Shown here piece by piece: positions 1-9,621 of a DNA stretch of 64,000 nt (position 1 is its first letter; every line of letters starts with the position of its first letter). The translations under genes were made by a program, and so were the position numbers. The stretch is from Sulfurimonas hydrogeniphila (GTDB lineage Bacteria; Campylobacterota; Campylobacteria; Campylobacterales; Sulfurimonadaceae): contig NZ_CP035534.1 in assembly GCF_009068765.1 (NCBI RefSeq), positions 186,001 through 250,000 of the forward strand, in the 5' to 3' direction. The notes under the pieces are model-generated. The model had not been told where the DNA came from. It saw only the letters and a list, made by a program, of their open reading frames with translations, and did no database searches.

Positions 1-28
1 AAAACTGGCGGGTAAAATTTTAAAAAGC

Positions 29-121
29 TTATAAGAATTTACGGCTTGCCAGATAGAATGTTTTTTCTAATTTACTGAGTAATACATGTAAGTGATCGCT
101 GTATCGGCTGATTCTTTGCAT
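29..121 (-). CDS. Possible 30-residue small protein
   Basis: A short reading frame follows uppP on the same strand, 58 nt downstream. It is preceded by AAGGAG with good spacing to the ATG, and this is the main support. The product is basic, has no membrane segment and is not recognised. It contains one copy of the TACATGTA palindrome. It could be a real small protein, the 5' remnant of a decayed gene, or a chance frame. Confidence 0.3.
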   Translation of the reverse strand: MQRISRYSDHLHVLLSKLEKTFYLASRKFL

Positions 122-179
122 GATATCTCCTTATAGATTTAAAATGTCTCACAGGAGAGACTCAGCAAAAAGTGTACCA

Positions 180-950
180 TTAGTTAAATAGCGTTAAAAG
201 TATCACACCAAAAAGAATTCTGTATACACCAAAGGCAACAAAGGTGAATTTTTCCAAAAATTTCAAAAAGAGCTTGATTGTCAGATAGGCAACAGCAAAA
301 GCAACAACAAAGCCGACCGCCAAAGCTTCGATGTTTGCAGAAGAAAATTCATGATAATGTTTGAGCAGATCATATCCACTCACGGCACTCATTACGGGAA
401 AAGCAAGCAAAAAACTGAATTCCGCACTGGCCTTTCTGTTCAAACCGACCAGTAAGGCCCCGATGATTGTTGCTCCCGCACGTGAAGTTCCGGGGATGAG
501 TGCAAAAATCTGTGCAATACCAATCCACAAAGACTGCCTGAGTGTAATATCTTCGACATCTTCTGTAAGTTTTTTTTCTTTGGGAATATAAAATTTTTCG
601 ACAATCAAAAATATAATTCCGCCTGTGATAAACATAATCGCAACAATATTGATACTGAAAAGTGCTTTGATCTGGTGTGAAAAAATGAAACCGACAATAC
701 CGATAGGCAAAAAGGCAAGAAAAACTTTTGTCCATAATGAAATATGTTTGAATGTAAATTTTTCTCTGTAGTTGAGAACAACAGCCAAAATAGCTGCAAA
801 CTGGATGATAACTTCATACGCTTTGGTGACATTTGTCTGGTCTATACCCAAAAATTGACTCGCTACAATCAGATGACCGGTTGAAGATATGGGAAGAAAT
901 TCGGTAAAACCTTCAATTATACCTAGTAAAACAGAGTCAGACAATGTCAT
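180..950 (-). CDS. uppP: Undecaprenyl-diphosphate phosphatase
   Basis: This integral membrane enzyme (BacA/UppP family, 256 residues) dephosphorylates undecaprenyl pyrophosphate, recycling the lipid carrier for peptidoglycan and surface glycan synthesis. The family motif [14 protein letters not shown] lies at residues 13-26, and the second conserved motif, PGTSRAGAT, is in the middle of the protein. The rest is hydrophobic helices. The frame stays open 26 codons further upstream, but the ATG at 950 is preferred because it starts the conserved region and follows an AAGAAGG ribosome binding site. It is divergent from the aminotransferase gene. Confidence 0.95.
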   Translation of the reverse strand: MTLSDSVLLGIIEGFTEFLPISSTGHLIVASQFLGIDQTNVTKAYEVIIQFAAILAVVLNYREKFTFKHISLWTKVFLAFLPIGIVGFIFSHQIKALFSINIVAIMFITGGIIFLIVEKFYIPKEKKLTEDVEDITLRQSLWIGIAQIFALIPGTSRAGATIIGALLVGLNRKASAEFSFLLAFPVMSAVSGYDLLKHYHEFSSANIEALAVGFVVAFAVAYLTIKLFLKFLEKFTFVAFGVYRILFGVILLTLFN

Positions 951-988
951 GAAAGAACCTTCTTTTTTAAAATTTAAACTTATTTCGA

Positions 989-994
989 TATAAT
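989..994 (+). promoter_or_regulatory. -10 box for the aminotransferase-purA operon
   Basis: A TATAAT hexamer lies about 46 nt before the ATG at 1041, in the divergent region between uppP and the aminotransferase gene. No clear -35 box is visible, as is usual for sigma70 promoters in Campylobacterota. Confidence 0.5.
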
Positions 995-1040
995 ACGAGG
1001 TTTTATTTTTAAACAACCTAAAACTCACAGGAAATTACAT

Positions 1041-2168
1041 ATGTTACTTTTTACACCCGGTCCTACACCAGTACCGCAAAATGTTAGAAATGCCATGGCT
1101 GATGAGACAATGCACCATCGTACCCCTGAATTTGAAGCTATTTTTGAAAAAACACGAAAACATCTTTTTGAACTTTTTGCTACTGATGAAGTTGTTATGA
1201 TTGCATCAAGCGGAACAGGCGCTATGGAAGCAACAGTAGTCAACCTGTGTAAAAATACAATTTTAAGTGTCAATTCAGGAAAATTCGGCGAGCGTTTTGG
1301 AAAAATTGCCAAAGCACACGGACTCAAAAATATTGAGATAAAAAATGAGTGGGACACACCTGTCAGTGTTGAAGATGTTGTTGCCGCTGTAAAATCCAAC
1401 AGCGACATTGATGCTGTGGCTGTGCAGATTTCTGAGAGTGCGGGCGGACTGAGGCATCCCGTGGAAGAGATAGCAGAGGCGCTCAAGGCAATCAATCCGG
1501 ATATTATGATTATTGCGGACGGGATTACCGCTGTCGGTGTTGAACGTATAGATGTGACAAATATTGATGCGTTGATTGCAGGCAGTCAAAAAGCACTTAT
1601 GCTGCCTCCTGGACTTGCCATTATCGGACTCAGCAATGCCGCGATAGATAAAATCGGCGAGGGCAAAGGCTACTATTTTAACCTTGCGTCCGAAATCAAA
1701 AAACAGCGCCAGAACACGACAGCCTATACTGCTGCTACGACACTTGTTATCGGTCTTTTGGAAGTTTTGGAGACAATAAAAAAAGAGGGCGGATTCGGCG
1801 TGCTGTATTGCAATACAGCCAGACGTGCCAAAGCGACAAGAGCGGCACTCGAAGCGATAGGTTTGCACTCTTACCCCAAAGTGCCTGCTAAAAGTATGAC
1901 AACCATTGATGACAAAGATGCGGCAAAAATCCGCTCCGCTTTAAAAGAGGAGTACGGGGTAAATGTAGCCGGCGGACAGGACCATTTAAAAGGTAAAATA
2001 TTCCGTATAAACCAGATGGGCTTGATTGCACCGCATGAATCTCTCTGGGTTGTCAATGCGATAGAGTTGATCTTGCACCGTTTGGGACGTTTGGAGTATG
2101 CGGGCATTGCTTCAAAAGTCTATAATGAGGTTTATTTTAAAACCGCATTAGAAAAAAAAGAGGTATAA
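1041..2168 (+). CDS. Class V PLP-dependent aminotransferase
   Basis: A 375-residue fold-type I aminotransferase of the serine/alanine-glyoxylate/aspartate group. It opens with the typical LLFTPGPTPVP segment. Other visible motifs are SSGTGAMEA for cofactor phosphate binding, an aspartate near residue 160 (IIAD) that should contact the PLP ring, and the PLP lysine K184 in SQKALMLPPG. The substrate cannot be read from sequence: serine-glyoxylate, alanine-glyoxylate and aspartate transamination are all possible. Its stop codon is immediately followed by the ATG of the HisZ-like gene, so the two are almost certainly co-transcribed and translationally coupled. Confidence 0.85.
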   Translation: MLLFTPGPTPVPQNVRNAMADETMHHRTPEFEAIFEKTRKHLFELFATDEVVMIASSGTGAMEATVVNLCKNTILSVNSGKFGERFGKIAKAHGLKNIEIKNEWDTPVSVEDVVAAVKSNSDIDAVAVQISESAGGLRHPVEEIAEALKAINPDIMIIADGITAVGVERIDVTNIDALIAGSQKALMLPPGLAIIGLSNAAIDKIGEGKGYYFNLASEIKKQRQNTTAYTAATTLVIGLLEVLETIKKEGGFGVLYCNTARRAKATRAALEAIGLHSYPKVPAKSMTTIDDKDAAKIRSALKEEYGVNVAGGQDHLKGKIFRINQMGLIAPHESLWVVNAIELILHRLGRLEYAGIASKVYNEVYFKTALEKKEV

Positions 2169-3017
2169 ATGATACTTGAACATGAAATACCCAATGGTTC
2201 AAAGCTTTATTTTGGCAAATCCGCCAAGATAAAACGCCAGATAGAAAAAACTGCAAGTGATATTCTTGATGCAAATGGCTACGAAGAGATAGTAACTCCT
2301 GTGTTTTCCTACCATCAGCATCAGAGTATTGCAGATCAAAGAGAGCTGATTCGTATAAATGATGAAAAGAACAATGCGCTTTCTTTACGTGCAGACTCGA
2401 CAATAGATGTTGTACGCATTATAAAAAAAAGACTCGGAAGCAATACGAAACAGAAAAAGTGGTTTTATATCCAACCTGTGTTTACCTACCCGACAAACGA
2501 ACAGTATCAGGTCGGTGTGGAATTTATGGGGGAGAAAAAACTCTCTTGTGTGGCAACACTGGCAATAGAGATTTTTGAACGCTTACATGTAAAGCCTCTG
2601 ATGCAGATTTCCAATATTAAGATACCCGAGTTGCTGGTTGCAATGTTTGATGAACTGACTATAGATGATTTCAGACATATCAACATTGACAAGTTTTTGA
2701 ATCTCAAAGTCGAATGGCTGAGCGAACTTGTTTATCTGCAGTATGTGGAGCAGATAGATGATGTGCTTCACAAGGTACCCGAAGCAATCAAAAAAGAACT
2801 CTTGAAGATGAAAGAACTGTGCGCGGAAATTGCCTGTGAAAATGCTGTTTTGGCACCAATGTATTATGCAAAAATGCTTTATTATGATGAGCTGTTTTTC
2901 AGATGCATAGTAGGCAATGAAGTCTATGCACGGGGCGGAAGATATAAAGATTCAGATTTAACATCTGTAGGGTTTGCAATTTATACAGATACTTTGTGTG
3001 AAGCATTAGAGCAATAG
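2169..3017 (+). CDS. hisZ: HisZ-like ATP phosphoribosyltransferase regulatory subunit
   Basis: A 282-residue protein related to the catalytic core of histidyl-tRNA synthetase but lacking the C-terminal anticodon-binding domain. That is the hallmark of HisZ, the regulatory partner of short-form HisG in the first step of histidine synthesis. Class II synthetase-like segments are visible, including the [10 protein letters not shown] strand (motif 2 region) and a C-terminal GGRYKDSD region. No hisG lies in the window, so the functional call rests on family resemblance. It starts directly at the aminotransferase stop codon and lies 19 nt before purA. Confidence 0.75.
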   Translation: MILEHEIPNGSKLYFGKSAKIKRQIEKTASDILDANGYEEIVTPVFSYHQHQSIADQRELIRINDEKNNALSLRADSTIDVVRIIKKRLGSNTKQKKWFYIQPVFTYPTNEQYQVGVEFMGEKKLSCVATLAIEIFERLHVKPLMQISNIKIPELLVAMFDELTIDDFRHINIDKFLNLKVEWLSELVYLQYVEQIDDVLHKVPEAIKKELLKMKELCAEIACENAVLAPMYYAKMLYYDELFFRCIVGNEVYARGGRYKDSDLTSVGFAIYTDTLCEALEQ

Positions 3018-3036
3018 AAAAAGAGGAAAAGAAAAT

Positions 3037-4296
3037 ATGTATACAAATAAAGCAGATGTGATCGTCGGAATCCAGTGGGGAGACGAAGGCAAAGGCAAGA
3101 TTGTTGATAAACTTGCAATGGAATATGATATGGTTTGTCGCTCCCAGGGCGGGCACAATGCGGGACATACGATTTGGGTGGACGGAGTCAAATATGCACT
3201 GCATCTCATTCCTTCGGGTGTTTTGAATCCAAAAGCCGTCAATGTAGTGGGTAACGGTGTTGTTCTCTCTCCTGTTTCTATTATCAAAGAGATGGAGCAG
3301 TTTGAAAATCTTGAGGGACGTCTTTATATTTCAGATAAAGCACATCTCAATCTTGCATACCATGCAGAGATTGACCAGGCAAAAGAGAAGCTCAAAGGCG
3401 ATAAAGCAATTGGAACAACAGGAAAAGGGATAGGACCTGCCTACTCTGACAAAATCAACCGCATCGGACATCGTGTGGGCGAACTGCTGGATCCTGAGAA
3501 GTTGTGTCAGACTATTTTGGACTATTTTGCGCTTAACAAGCCTATTTTTGATGTTATGGATCTGCATGCACCGAAAAAAGAGGAACTTTTGGCAGAGCTT
3601 AAAGGCTATAAAGAAAAGTTGGCACCTTATATTACGGATACAACACAGATGGTATGGCGGGCTCTGGACAGTGAAGGCAAACGTGTGTTGCTTGAGGGTG
3701 CACAGGGAACAATGCTTGATATTGACCACGGAACCTATCCGTATGTGACCTCTTCGTCTACCGTAAGTGCGGGAGCATGTACAGGTCTGGGTTTAAATGC
3801 AAAAGATATCGGTAAAGTGACAGGGATAGTCAAAGCCTATTGTACCCGTGTGGGTAACGGGCCTTTTCCGAGTGAAGACCTTGGTGAAGCCGGTAGACGT
3901 CTTGGTGAACAAGGGAATGAGTTTGGAACGACTACAGGCCGGGCAAGACGCTGTGGCTGGTTTGATGCGGTTGCAACCCGTTATGCAAGCCGTCTGAACG
4001 GATGTGACGAACTTGCACTGATGAAACTTGATGTTCTTGACGGTTTTGATGAGGTAAAAGTCTGCGTTGCCTATGAATATAAGGGCAAGACTATAGATTA
4101 TGTACCGATTGATCTGGAAAATGTCAAACCGGTTTACAAAACTTTTAAAGGCTGGGACAATTCAGTGGGCGTGAGAACTTTTGAAGAGTTGCCGGCATCT
4201 GCGCAGGATTATGTGAAACTTATTGAAGAGATAAGTAAAACAAAAGTCGGTATAATTTCTACATCACCGGAAAGAGAAGATACAATAATTTTATAA
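3037..4296 (+). CDS. purA: Adenylosuccinate synthase
   Basis: Catalyses GTP-dependent ligation of IMP and aspartate to adenylosuccinate, the first committed step to AMP. The 419-residue length is normal. The GTP-binding WGDEGKGK motif is near the N terminus, followed by [10 protein letters not shown] with the catalytic histidine, and by [11 protein letters not shown] and the C-terminal [11 protein letters not shown]. It lies in the same position relative to the FliJ/MotE-like genes and carA as I recall for Campylobacter purA. Confidence 0.97.
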   Translation: MYTNKADVIVGIQWGDEGKGKIVDKLAMEYDMVCRSQGGHNAGHTIWVDGVKYALHLIPSGVLNPKAVNVVGNGVVLSPVSIIKEMEQFENLEGRLYISDKAHLNLAYHAEIDQAKEKLKGDKAIGTTGKGIGPAYSDKINRIGHRVGELLDPEKLCQTILDYFALNKPIFDVMDLHAPKKEELLAELKGYKEKLAPYITDTTQMVWRALDSEGKRVLLEGAQGTMLDIDHGTYPYVTSSSTVSAGACTGLGLNAKDIGKVTGIVKAYCTRVGNGPFPSEDLGEAGRRLGEQGNEFGTTTGRARRCGWFDAVATRYASRLNGCDELALMKLDVLDGFDEVKVCVAYEYKGKTIDYVPIDLENVKPVYKTFKGWDNSVGVRTFEELPASAQDYVKLIEEISKTKVGIISTSPEREDTIIL

Positions 4297-4305
4297 GGAT
4301 ACGCC

Positions 4306-4734
4306 GTGAAAACACGTTTTACCTCTTTGGTACATGTAAAGAAAAACATTATGCAAAAGAGTGAACGTGTTTTGCAAGAGGCAAATACAAACCTGCAAAA
4401 AGCAAAAAAAGCGCTGGAAGACTCTCTGGCGTTTTTGCAGGAAATTTCTCTCCCCTCACATGGAAAAATAGCAGAATTTATGGCAGGAAGGGCACTTTTG
4501 GATGCACAAAGAGCCGTGATACAGCATAACCAGGAATGGTTGCAATATGCAAAAAACGAAGTAGAACAGGCAAAAGAGGCATTGAAAAAAAACATGACAG
4601 AGTATGAAAAGTATAAATATTTAGAATATGAAGAGATAAAAAAAGCACTCAAAAAAATAAAAATCAAAGAGGCAAAAGATTTGGATGAAATTGCTCTAAT
4701 GACCTATACAAACAAAAGCAAGGAAGCCTCTTGA
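4306..4734 (+). CDS. FliJ-like coiled-coil flagellar export protein
   Basis: A 142-residue, highly charged and almost wholly helical protein with heptad-like repeats from end to end. Size and pattern fit FliJ, the coiled-coil stalk protein of the flagellar export ATPase, but the sequence is too low in complexity for certainty. Translation starts at GTG, preceded by AAGGA ten bases upstream. The stop codon overlaps the TTG start of the next gene by four bases, and that gene belongs to a family linked to the flagellar motor. This pairing is the main support for a motility role. Confidence 0.6.
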   Translation: MKTRFTSLVHVKKNIMQKSERVLQEANTNLQKAKKALEDSLAFLQEISLPSHGKIAEFMAGRALLDAQRAVIQHNQEWLQYAKNEVEQAKEALKKNMTEYEKYKYLEYEEIKKALKKIKIKEAKDLDEIALMTYTNKSKEAS

Positions 4735-5240
4735 GATATCTTTTACTTACAGCATTTCTCTGCTCTTCACTTTTTTCGATACAAAACAGTGACAAACTTT
4801 TTGAATGCACACAAATATTCAACGAAAGAAAAAATGAACTTTTGGTTGAACTTGAACGTATAGATGAGCAAAAACAGGCATTAAATGCCTTGAAAACGGC
4901 TACTGAAGAGTTATTGAAACAAAAAGAGGCAAAACTTTCTTTGAAAGAAGAGGAAGTGAATGCCAAACTGGAGCAGATCAGCGAAAAAGAGAAGAAAATA
5001 AAAGCAATGCTTGAAAAAGATGCGCAAATTCTCAAAGAGCTGAAATCGACAAAGATGAATAAAATATCGCAAACATTTGCAAAAATGAAAGCAGGGGCTG
5101 CGGCAAATGTACTCTCGGACATGGACGAAATAGAAGCAGTGGCTATTTTGCAGTCTCTCAAACCAAAAGTAGTAGGAAAAATATTAACCAAGATGGATCC
5201 AAAAAAAGCATCAAAGTTAACGCAACTATTAGCTAAATAA
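4731..5240 (+). CDS. MotE-family periplasmic coiled-coil protein
   Basis: A 169-residue protein with an N-terminal signal peptide (a hydrophobic stretch ending near Ser-Ile-Gln). A long coiled coil follows at about residues 25-105, then a C-terminal MgtE-N-like helical domain (VLSDMDEIEAVAILQSLKP). This architecture is that of the MotE/PDP family, periplasmic chaperones for the MotB stator. The start is TTG, sharing TTGA with the stop of the FliJ-like gene, so the two are coupled. Campylobacter Cj1496c, which to my recollection affects invasion and colonisation, appears to be the positional counterpart. Confidence 0.7.
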   Translation: MRYLLLTAFLCSSLFSIQNSDKLFECTQIFNERKNELLVELERIDEQKQALNALKTATEELLKQKEAKLSLKEEEVNAKLEQISEKEKKIKAMLEKDAQILKELKSTKMNKISQTFAKMKAGAAANVLSDMDEIEAVAILQSLKPKVVGKILTKMDPKKASKLTQLLAK

Positions 5241-5281
5241 TTGTAAAATACTTAAATTTAATTTATAAGCAGGCTGAATCT

Positions 5282-5833
5282 ATGAAAATATCTCTTAAAA
5301 CTATTCCCCATATCGCAAATAAAATTGCTGTTGATTTAAACAAAAGCGGTGCTGTTACAATGACAAAAGGGCTTGAAAATGTCGCACTTGAGGCACAGAA
5401 AGTATTGGAAGAGAATGTCAAGCAGGAGATGGCTCTTGAGAAAAAAGTAGATGAGATCTGTATGGACAATGAAGAAGAGATTGAGTTTATGCTTGCAGAC
5501 GAGAGACAGCTTTTCTTTATGATTAAGAAAAAACTGGCTCCCGAATACGGGGTGATTTTAGATTATGAGGAGCGGTACTCGGATATATCGCACAAAATTC
5601 TTGATGAACTTTATGAAGAAGATTTGATTCATTTTGAAGTAACGGAAAATCGTATTAAAAATATTATTTACAATGCCATTACTTCTTTTATTGCGGATGC
5701 GTCGGAAATTGAAGATGCCGTAATGGACAAAATTCGTTCGTACAAGAGAAAATTTATTCCCGGAACAGATGAGTTTGACATCTTGCATGAAAAACTTTAC
5801 AGAGAAGAATTAATGAAAAGAGGAATGGAGTAA
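5282..5833 (+). CDS. DUF507 family protein
   Basis: A 183-residue acidic cytoplasmic protein of the DUF507 family, conserved in Campylobacterota and a few other phyla and of unknown function. It is helix-rich, with no membrane segment, no cysteines forming a metal site and no recognisable catalytic motif. It ends four bases before the carA start codon and lies between the MotE-like gene and carA, as I recall for Campylobacter Cj1495c. Confidence 0.7.
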   Translation: MKISLKTIPHIANKIAVDLNKSGAVTMTKGLENVALEAQKVLEENVKQEMALEKKVDEICMDNEEEIEFMLADERQLFFMIKKKLAPEYGVILDYEERYSDISHKILDELYEEDLIHFEVTENRIKNIIYNAITSFIADASEIEDAVMDKIRSYKRKFIPGTDEFDILHEKLYREELMKRGME

Positions 5834-5837
5834 GCGT

Positions 5838-6977
5838 ATGAGTTATTCATTGAAAAAAGCCTGGATATATTTGGAGAACGGTACTTTTTTGGAAGCAAAC
5901 AGTTTTGGTGCAGACAAAACAGAGGTCGGCGAAATCGTTTTTAATACCTCAATGAGCGGCTATCAGGAGATAATGAGTGATCCCTCGTATGCCGGACAGT
6001 TTGTTACTTTTACAATGCCGGAGATCGGAAATGTCGGTGTGAATGAGCAGGATATGGAGAGCGCCAAGGCGCATGCCAAGGGAATGATAGTGCGAAAGTA
6101 CCAGGGGCGTTATTCAAATTTTCGTGCACAAAACTCCTTGCATGATTTTTTGATTGAGAACAGTGTGATGGGTATTTGTGATATTGACACACGCTATCTG
6201 ACAAAAATGCTCAGAAGCGAAGGTTCCATGATGATGGTTGCTTCAACATTAATAAGCGACAAAGAAGAGCTGAAACAGATTCTCCAAAACGCTTCCCGCA
6301 TTGAAGATGTAAACTATATAGAACAGGTCAGCACAAAAGAGCCGTATCAGCATACTTCAAGCACTTTTTCATACAGAGCATTCAAGTATGACGAAGCACC
6401 AAAAGCAGAGGCAAAAATCGTTGTCATTGACTTTGGTGTCAAGCGTAATATTTTAAATGAACTTGTGAGTGCAGGCATCGAGGCAGAAGTCATCCCAAAT
6501 GATTTTATAGCCGAAGACCTGATAGAAAAATATCATGCAAAATTAATTGACGGCGTCTTTTTGTCAAACGGTCCCGGTGATCCGCTGGTACTTAAACGCG
6601 AACAGGAGCAGATTAAAAAGCTTATAGATGCAAAAGTGCCGATGTTCGGAATATGTCTGGGGCATCAACTGCTCTCAATTGCTCACGGATATGATACTTT
6701 TAAATTAAAGTTCGGACATCACGGTGGCAACCATCCTGTCAAAAACGAAAAAACCGGACTGGTTGAGATTACAGCACAAAATCATAACTATAACGTTCCG
6801 GACACTATTACAGAGATTGCAGAGGTGACACATACAAATCTTTTTGACGGAACCATTGAAGGCTTACGTTATCATGAAGCGCCTGTATTTTCAGTCCAGC
6901 ATCACCCGGAAGCTTCCCCCGGTCCCAAAGAGAGCCGCTATATATTCAGTGAGTTTTTATCTTTGATAAGAAGATAA
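5838..6977 (+). CDS. carA: Carbamoyl-phosphate synthase small subunit
   Basis: The glutaminase subunit that hydrolyses glutamine and channels ammonia to CarB for carbamoyl phosphate, feeding arginine and pyrimidine synthesis. The N-terminal small domain (about residues 1-150) has the family segment EIVFNTSMSGYQEIMSDPSY. The class I amidotransferase domain has the nucleophile cysteine in GICLGHQLL and the His/Glu pair in HHPEASPGP. The length of 379 residues is normal. carB is not in the window. Confidence 0.96.
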   Translation: MSYSLKKAWIYLENGTFLEANSFGADKTEVGEIVFNTSMSGYQEIMSDPSYAGQFVTFTMPEIGNVGVNEQDMESAKAHAKGMIVRKYQGRYSNFRAQNSLHDFLIENSVMGICDIDTRYLTKMLRSEGSMMMVASTLISDKEELKQILQNASRIEDVNYIEQVSTKEPYQHTSSTFSYRAFKYDEAPKAEAKIVVIDFGVKRNILNELVSAGIEAEVIPNDFIAEDLIEKYHAKLIDGVFLSNGPGDPLVLKREQEQIKKLIDAKVPMFGICLGHQLLSIAHGYDTFKLKFGHHGGNHPVKNEKTGLVEITAQNHNYNVPDTITEIAEVTHTNLFDGTIEGLRYHEAPVFSVQHHPEASPGPKESRYIFSEFLSLIRR

Positions 6978-7189
6978 AACTCTCTCTTTTTTCGTAATTT
7001 TCTTATAGCAAACACATAATTCCTAATTAATTGCTTCCTTTTAGAATGATATTAAAAAAAGTGTCATTTTTATGTCACTTTTAAGATAGATTAAACAAAT
7101 CTATTGTTAATATACAAATGTTGATTAGTCTTTTGAGTGTATTTATACATTTAAAGACTTAATTGCTTTGAATCTTAAGGAGGCTATAT
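6978..7189. promoter_or_regulatory. Intergenic promoter region before ccoN
   Basis: This AT-rich gap of 212 nt must hold the promoter of the cytochrome oxidase operon. A plausible -10-like TATACAT lies near 7145, and a strong AAGGAGG site precedes the ccoN ATG. I looked for a clear FNR-type TTGAT-N4-ATCAA palindrome and did not find one. Confidence 0.4.
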
Positions 7190-8683
7190 ATGGAGAATCG
7201 TCCATTAGAGTACGACTATACGGTTGCAAAGATGTTCATGTTGACAACAATTGTTTTAGGAATTGTTGGTATGAGTATCGGTGTATTTATTGCATTTGAA
7301 CTTGCATTCCCTGGATTGAATACAATCTTTGGTGCAGGTTTGGCTGAATATACAAACTTTAGTCGTCTTCGTCCATTGCATACTGACGCAGTTGCATTTG
7401 GTTTTACGTTAAGTGGTATTTTTGCTACGTGGTATTATGTTGGTCAGAGGGTACTGAAAGTATCTATGGCAGAATCTAAATTTCTGATGTTTATCGGTAA
7501 ACTTCAATTTTGGTTATATGTTATCGGTGTTGCGGCAGTTGTTGTTTCACTGTTTATGGGAATTACTACCTCAAAAGAGTACGCTGAATTCGAATGGCCT
7601 ATTGATATAGCCATTGTTGTTGTATGGGTACTGTGGGGTGTAAGTATCTTCGGTCTTATCGGTATTCGCCGTGAGAAATCATTATATATTTCTATCTGGT
7701 ATTATATTGCTACTTTCTTGGGTGTGGCTATGTTGTATCTGTTTAACAATATGGAAATTCCTACAATGCTGGCAACTTCTGCAGCAGGTGAGACAGGAAT
7801 CGGTGCATGGTATCACTCTATTTCTATGTATGCAGGTACTAATGATGCGCTAGTACAGTGGTGGTATGGACACAATGCGGTTGCATTTGTATTTACTGTG
7901 CCTATTATTGCTATGATTTATTACTTTTTGCCAAAAGAGTCCGGACAGGCGATTTACTCTTATAAATTGTCTTTACTTGCATTCTGGGGTTTAATGTTTG
8001 TATATCTTTGGGCCGGTGGTCACCACCTTCTTTACTCAACTGTTCCTGACTGGATGCAGACTATGGGTTCTGTTTTCTCGGTAATTCTTATTTTACCGTC
8101 ATGGGGTTCAGCGATCAATATGCTTTTGACAATGAAGGGTGAATGGCAACAGGTTGCAGCATCTCCATTGATTAAGTTTATGGTTCTTGCTTCAACTTTC
8201 TATATGTTCTCAACTTTGGAAGGACCTATCCAGGCGATTAAATCTGTTAATGCTATTGCACACTTTACTGACTGGATTGTCGGTCACGTACATGACGGTA
8301 CTCTTGGTTGGGTCGGATTTATGATTATTGCTGCGCTTTACCATATGGCTCCGCGTGTATTCAAACGTGAACTGTATTCTAAAAGTCTTATGGCTGCACA
8401 ATTCTGGATTCAAACTTTAGGTATCGTTTTATACTTTACTTCTATGTGGATTGCAGGTATCACTCAAGGTATGATGTGGCGTGCTCACGATGAGTTTGGA
8501 AACCTGGCATATTCATTTATGGATACTGTTGATGTATTGCATCCTTACTATGCTTTACGTGGTACAGGTGGATTGTTATATCTTATCGGTTTCTTTATGT
8601 TTGCTTATAATATTTACAAAACTATGTCGTCTCGTCCTGTGGAAGAGTCTGAATTACAAAATGCTTCGCCTATGGGCGCTTAA
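7190..8683 (+). CDS. ccoN: cbb3-type cytochrome c oxidase subunit I
   Basis: The catalytic haem-copper subunit of the high-affinity cbb3 terminal oxidase, which reduces oxygen to water and pumps protons at low oxygen. The 497-residue protein has about twelve membrane helices. Haem and copper histidines are visible in RPLHTDAVAFGF, WWYGHNAVAF, GGHHLLYS and GHVHDGTLGW. It heads a tight operon with ccoO, ccoQ and ccoP, separated by gaps of at most about 20 nt. Confidence 0.97.
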   Translation: MENRPLEYDYTVAKMFMLTTIVLGIVGMSIGVFIAFELAFPGLNTIFGAGLAEYTNFSRLRPLHTDAVAFGFTLSGIFATWYYVGQRVLKVSMAESKFLMFIGKLQFWLYVIGVAAVVVSLFMGITTSKEYAEFEWPIDIAIVVVWVLWGVSIFGLIGIRREKSLYISIWYYIATFLGVAMLYLFNNMEIPTMLATSAAGETGIGAWYHSISMYAGTNDALVQWWYGHNAVAFVFTVPIIAMIYYFLPKESGQAIYSYKLSLLAFWGLMFVYLWAGGHHLLYSTVPDWMQTMGSVFSVILILPSWGSAINMLLTMKGEWQQVAASPLIKFMVLASTFYMFSTLEGPIQAIKSVNAIAHFTDWIVGHVHDGTLGWVGFMIIAALYHMAPRVFKRELYSKSLMAAQFWIQTLGIVLYFTSMWIAGITQGMMWRAHDEFGNLAYSFMDTVDVLHPYYALRGTGGLLYLIGFFMFAYNIYKTMSSRPVEESELQNASPMGA

Positions 8684-8701
8684 GAAAGGGAGGATTATAT
8701 T

Positions 8702-9394
8702 ATGTTTCATTGGTTAGAAAAACACCCGTTCTTTTTTGCGGTAGGTGTATTTGTAGTAATTGCGTTTGCGGGTTTGATTGAAATCGTTCCAAACTTTGCA
8801 CAGGCTTCTCGTCCTGTTATCGGAACTAAACCGATAAGTCTGTTAGAACAGGCCGGTCGTGATGTTTATATCAAAAACAGCTGTAATGCCTGTCATTCAC
8901 AGCTTATTCGTCCGTTTAAAGCGGAGACTGACCGTTACGGTCACTACTCTTTAAGTGGAGAGTATGCGTATGACAGACCATTCCTTTGGGGCTCAAAAAG
9001 AACAGGTCCGGATTTACACAGAGTAGGAAATTACAGAACTACCGAGTGGCATGAAAACCACATGAAAGATCCAAAGTCTGTAATGCCATCAAGTATTATG
9101 CCTGGTTATCCGTGGATGTTTACAAACAGTGCAGATATAGACACTGCATATGCGACACAGTTGACAAATGCACAGTTCTTTGGTGTACCGTATAACAAGC
9201 CTGTTCCTATGAAAGACGGCTCAACTACAGTAGTTAAAATGGCAGATTCTGTTGCTCAAGCACATGCTATGGCACTGGAAGAAGCGAAAAAAATTACAGC
9301 GAAAATGAAAGATCAAGACGTTAAAGATGCAGTGGCTGCAGGTAAAATACCTGAAATAGTTGCTTTAATTGCATATTTAAACAGTCTTAAATAG
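8702..9394 (+). CDS. ccoO: cbb3-type cytochrome c oxidase subunit II (monohaem)
   Basis: A 230-residue membrane-anchored c-type cytochrome that passes electrons from CcoP to CcoN. It has an N-terminal membrane helix (residues 10-32), a single haem c attachment site CNACH at residues 61-65, and a later methionine-rich MPSSIMPGYPW segment that should supply the axial methionine. The length is normal for Campylobacterota CcoO. Confidence 0.96.
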   Translation: MFHWLEKHPFFFAVGVFVVIAFAGLIEIVPNFAQASRPVIGTKPISLLEQAGRDVYIKNSCNACHSQLIRPFKAETDRYGHYSLSGEYAYDRPFLWGSKRTGPDLHRVGNYRTTEWHENHMKDPKSVMPSSIMPGYPWMFTNSADIDTAYATQLTNAQFFGVPYNKPVPMKDGSTTVVKMADSVAQAHAMALEEAKKITAKMKDQDVKDAVAAGKIPEIVALIAYLNSLK

Positions 9395-9408
9395 AAAAGG
9401 TGTTGATA

Positions 9409-9612
9409 GTGGATTTTAATGAATTTGCCGCGTATGCGTATTTCTTTTTAATAGTTTTTTTGGTGGTTGCAACATATTCGTATGTGTATCATCTTTATAC
9501 AAAAAAGAAAGATGCTACCGGAGTTGATTATGAACACTATAGTAATATGGCACTGAAGGATGATATAGGGGATACTCCGGTAAAACCTGTATCAAAGACA
9601 GAAGAAAAATAG
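9409..9612 (+). CDS. ccoQ: cbb3-type oxidase small subunit CcoQ
   Basis: A 67-residue single-pass membrane protein in the usual place between ccoO and ccoP. It has one membrane helix (about residues 5-27) followed by a charged cytoplasmic tail, as in FixQ/CcoQ proteins that stabilise the complex. The frame could start at GTG 9400 or TTG 9403. The GTG at 9409 is preferred because the AAAAGG sequence just upstream then sits at normal spacing. Confidence 0.8.
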   Translation: MDFNEFAAYAYFFLIVFLVVATYSYVYHLYTKKKDATGVDYEHYSNMALKDDIGDTPVKPVSKTEEK

Positions 9613-9621
9613 GAGAGATAT

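Noticed and set aside
6978-7189. FNR box before ccoN
   Set aside because: No TTGAT-N4-ATCAA match; half-site-like TTGAT occurs but without partner.
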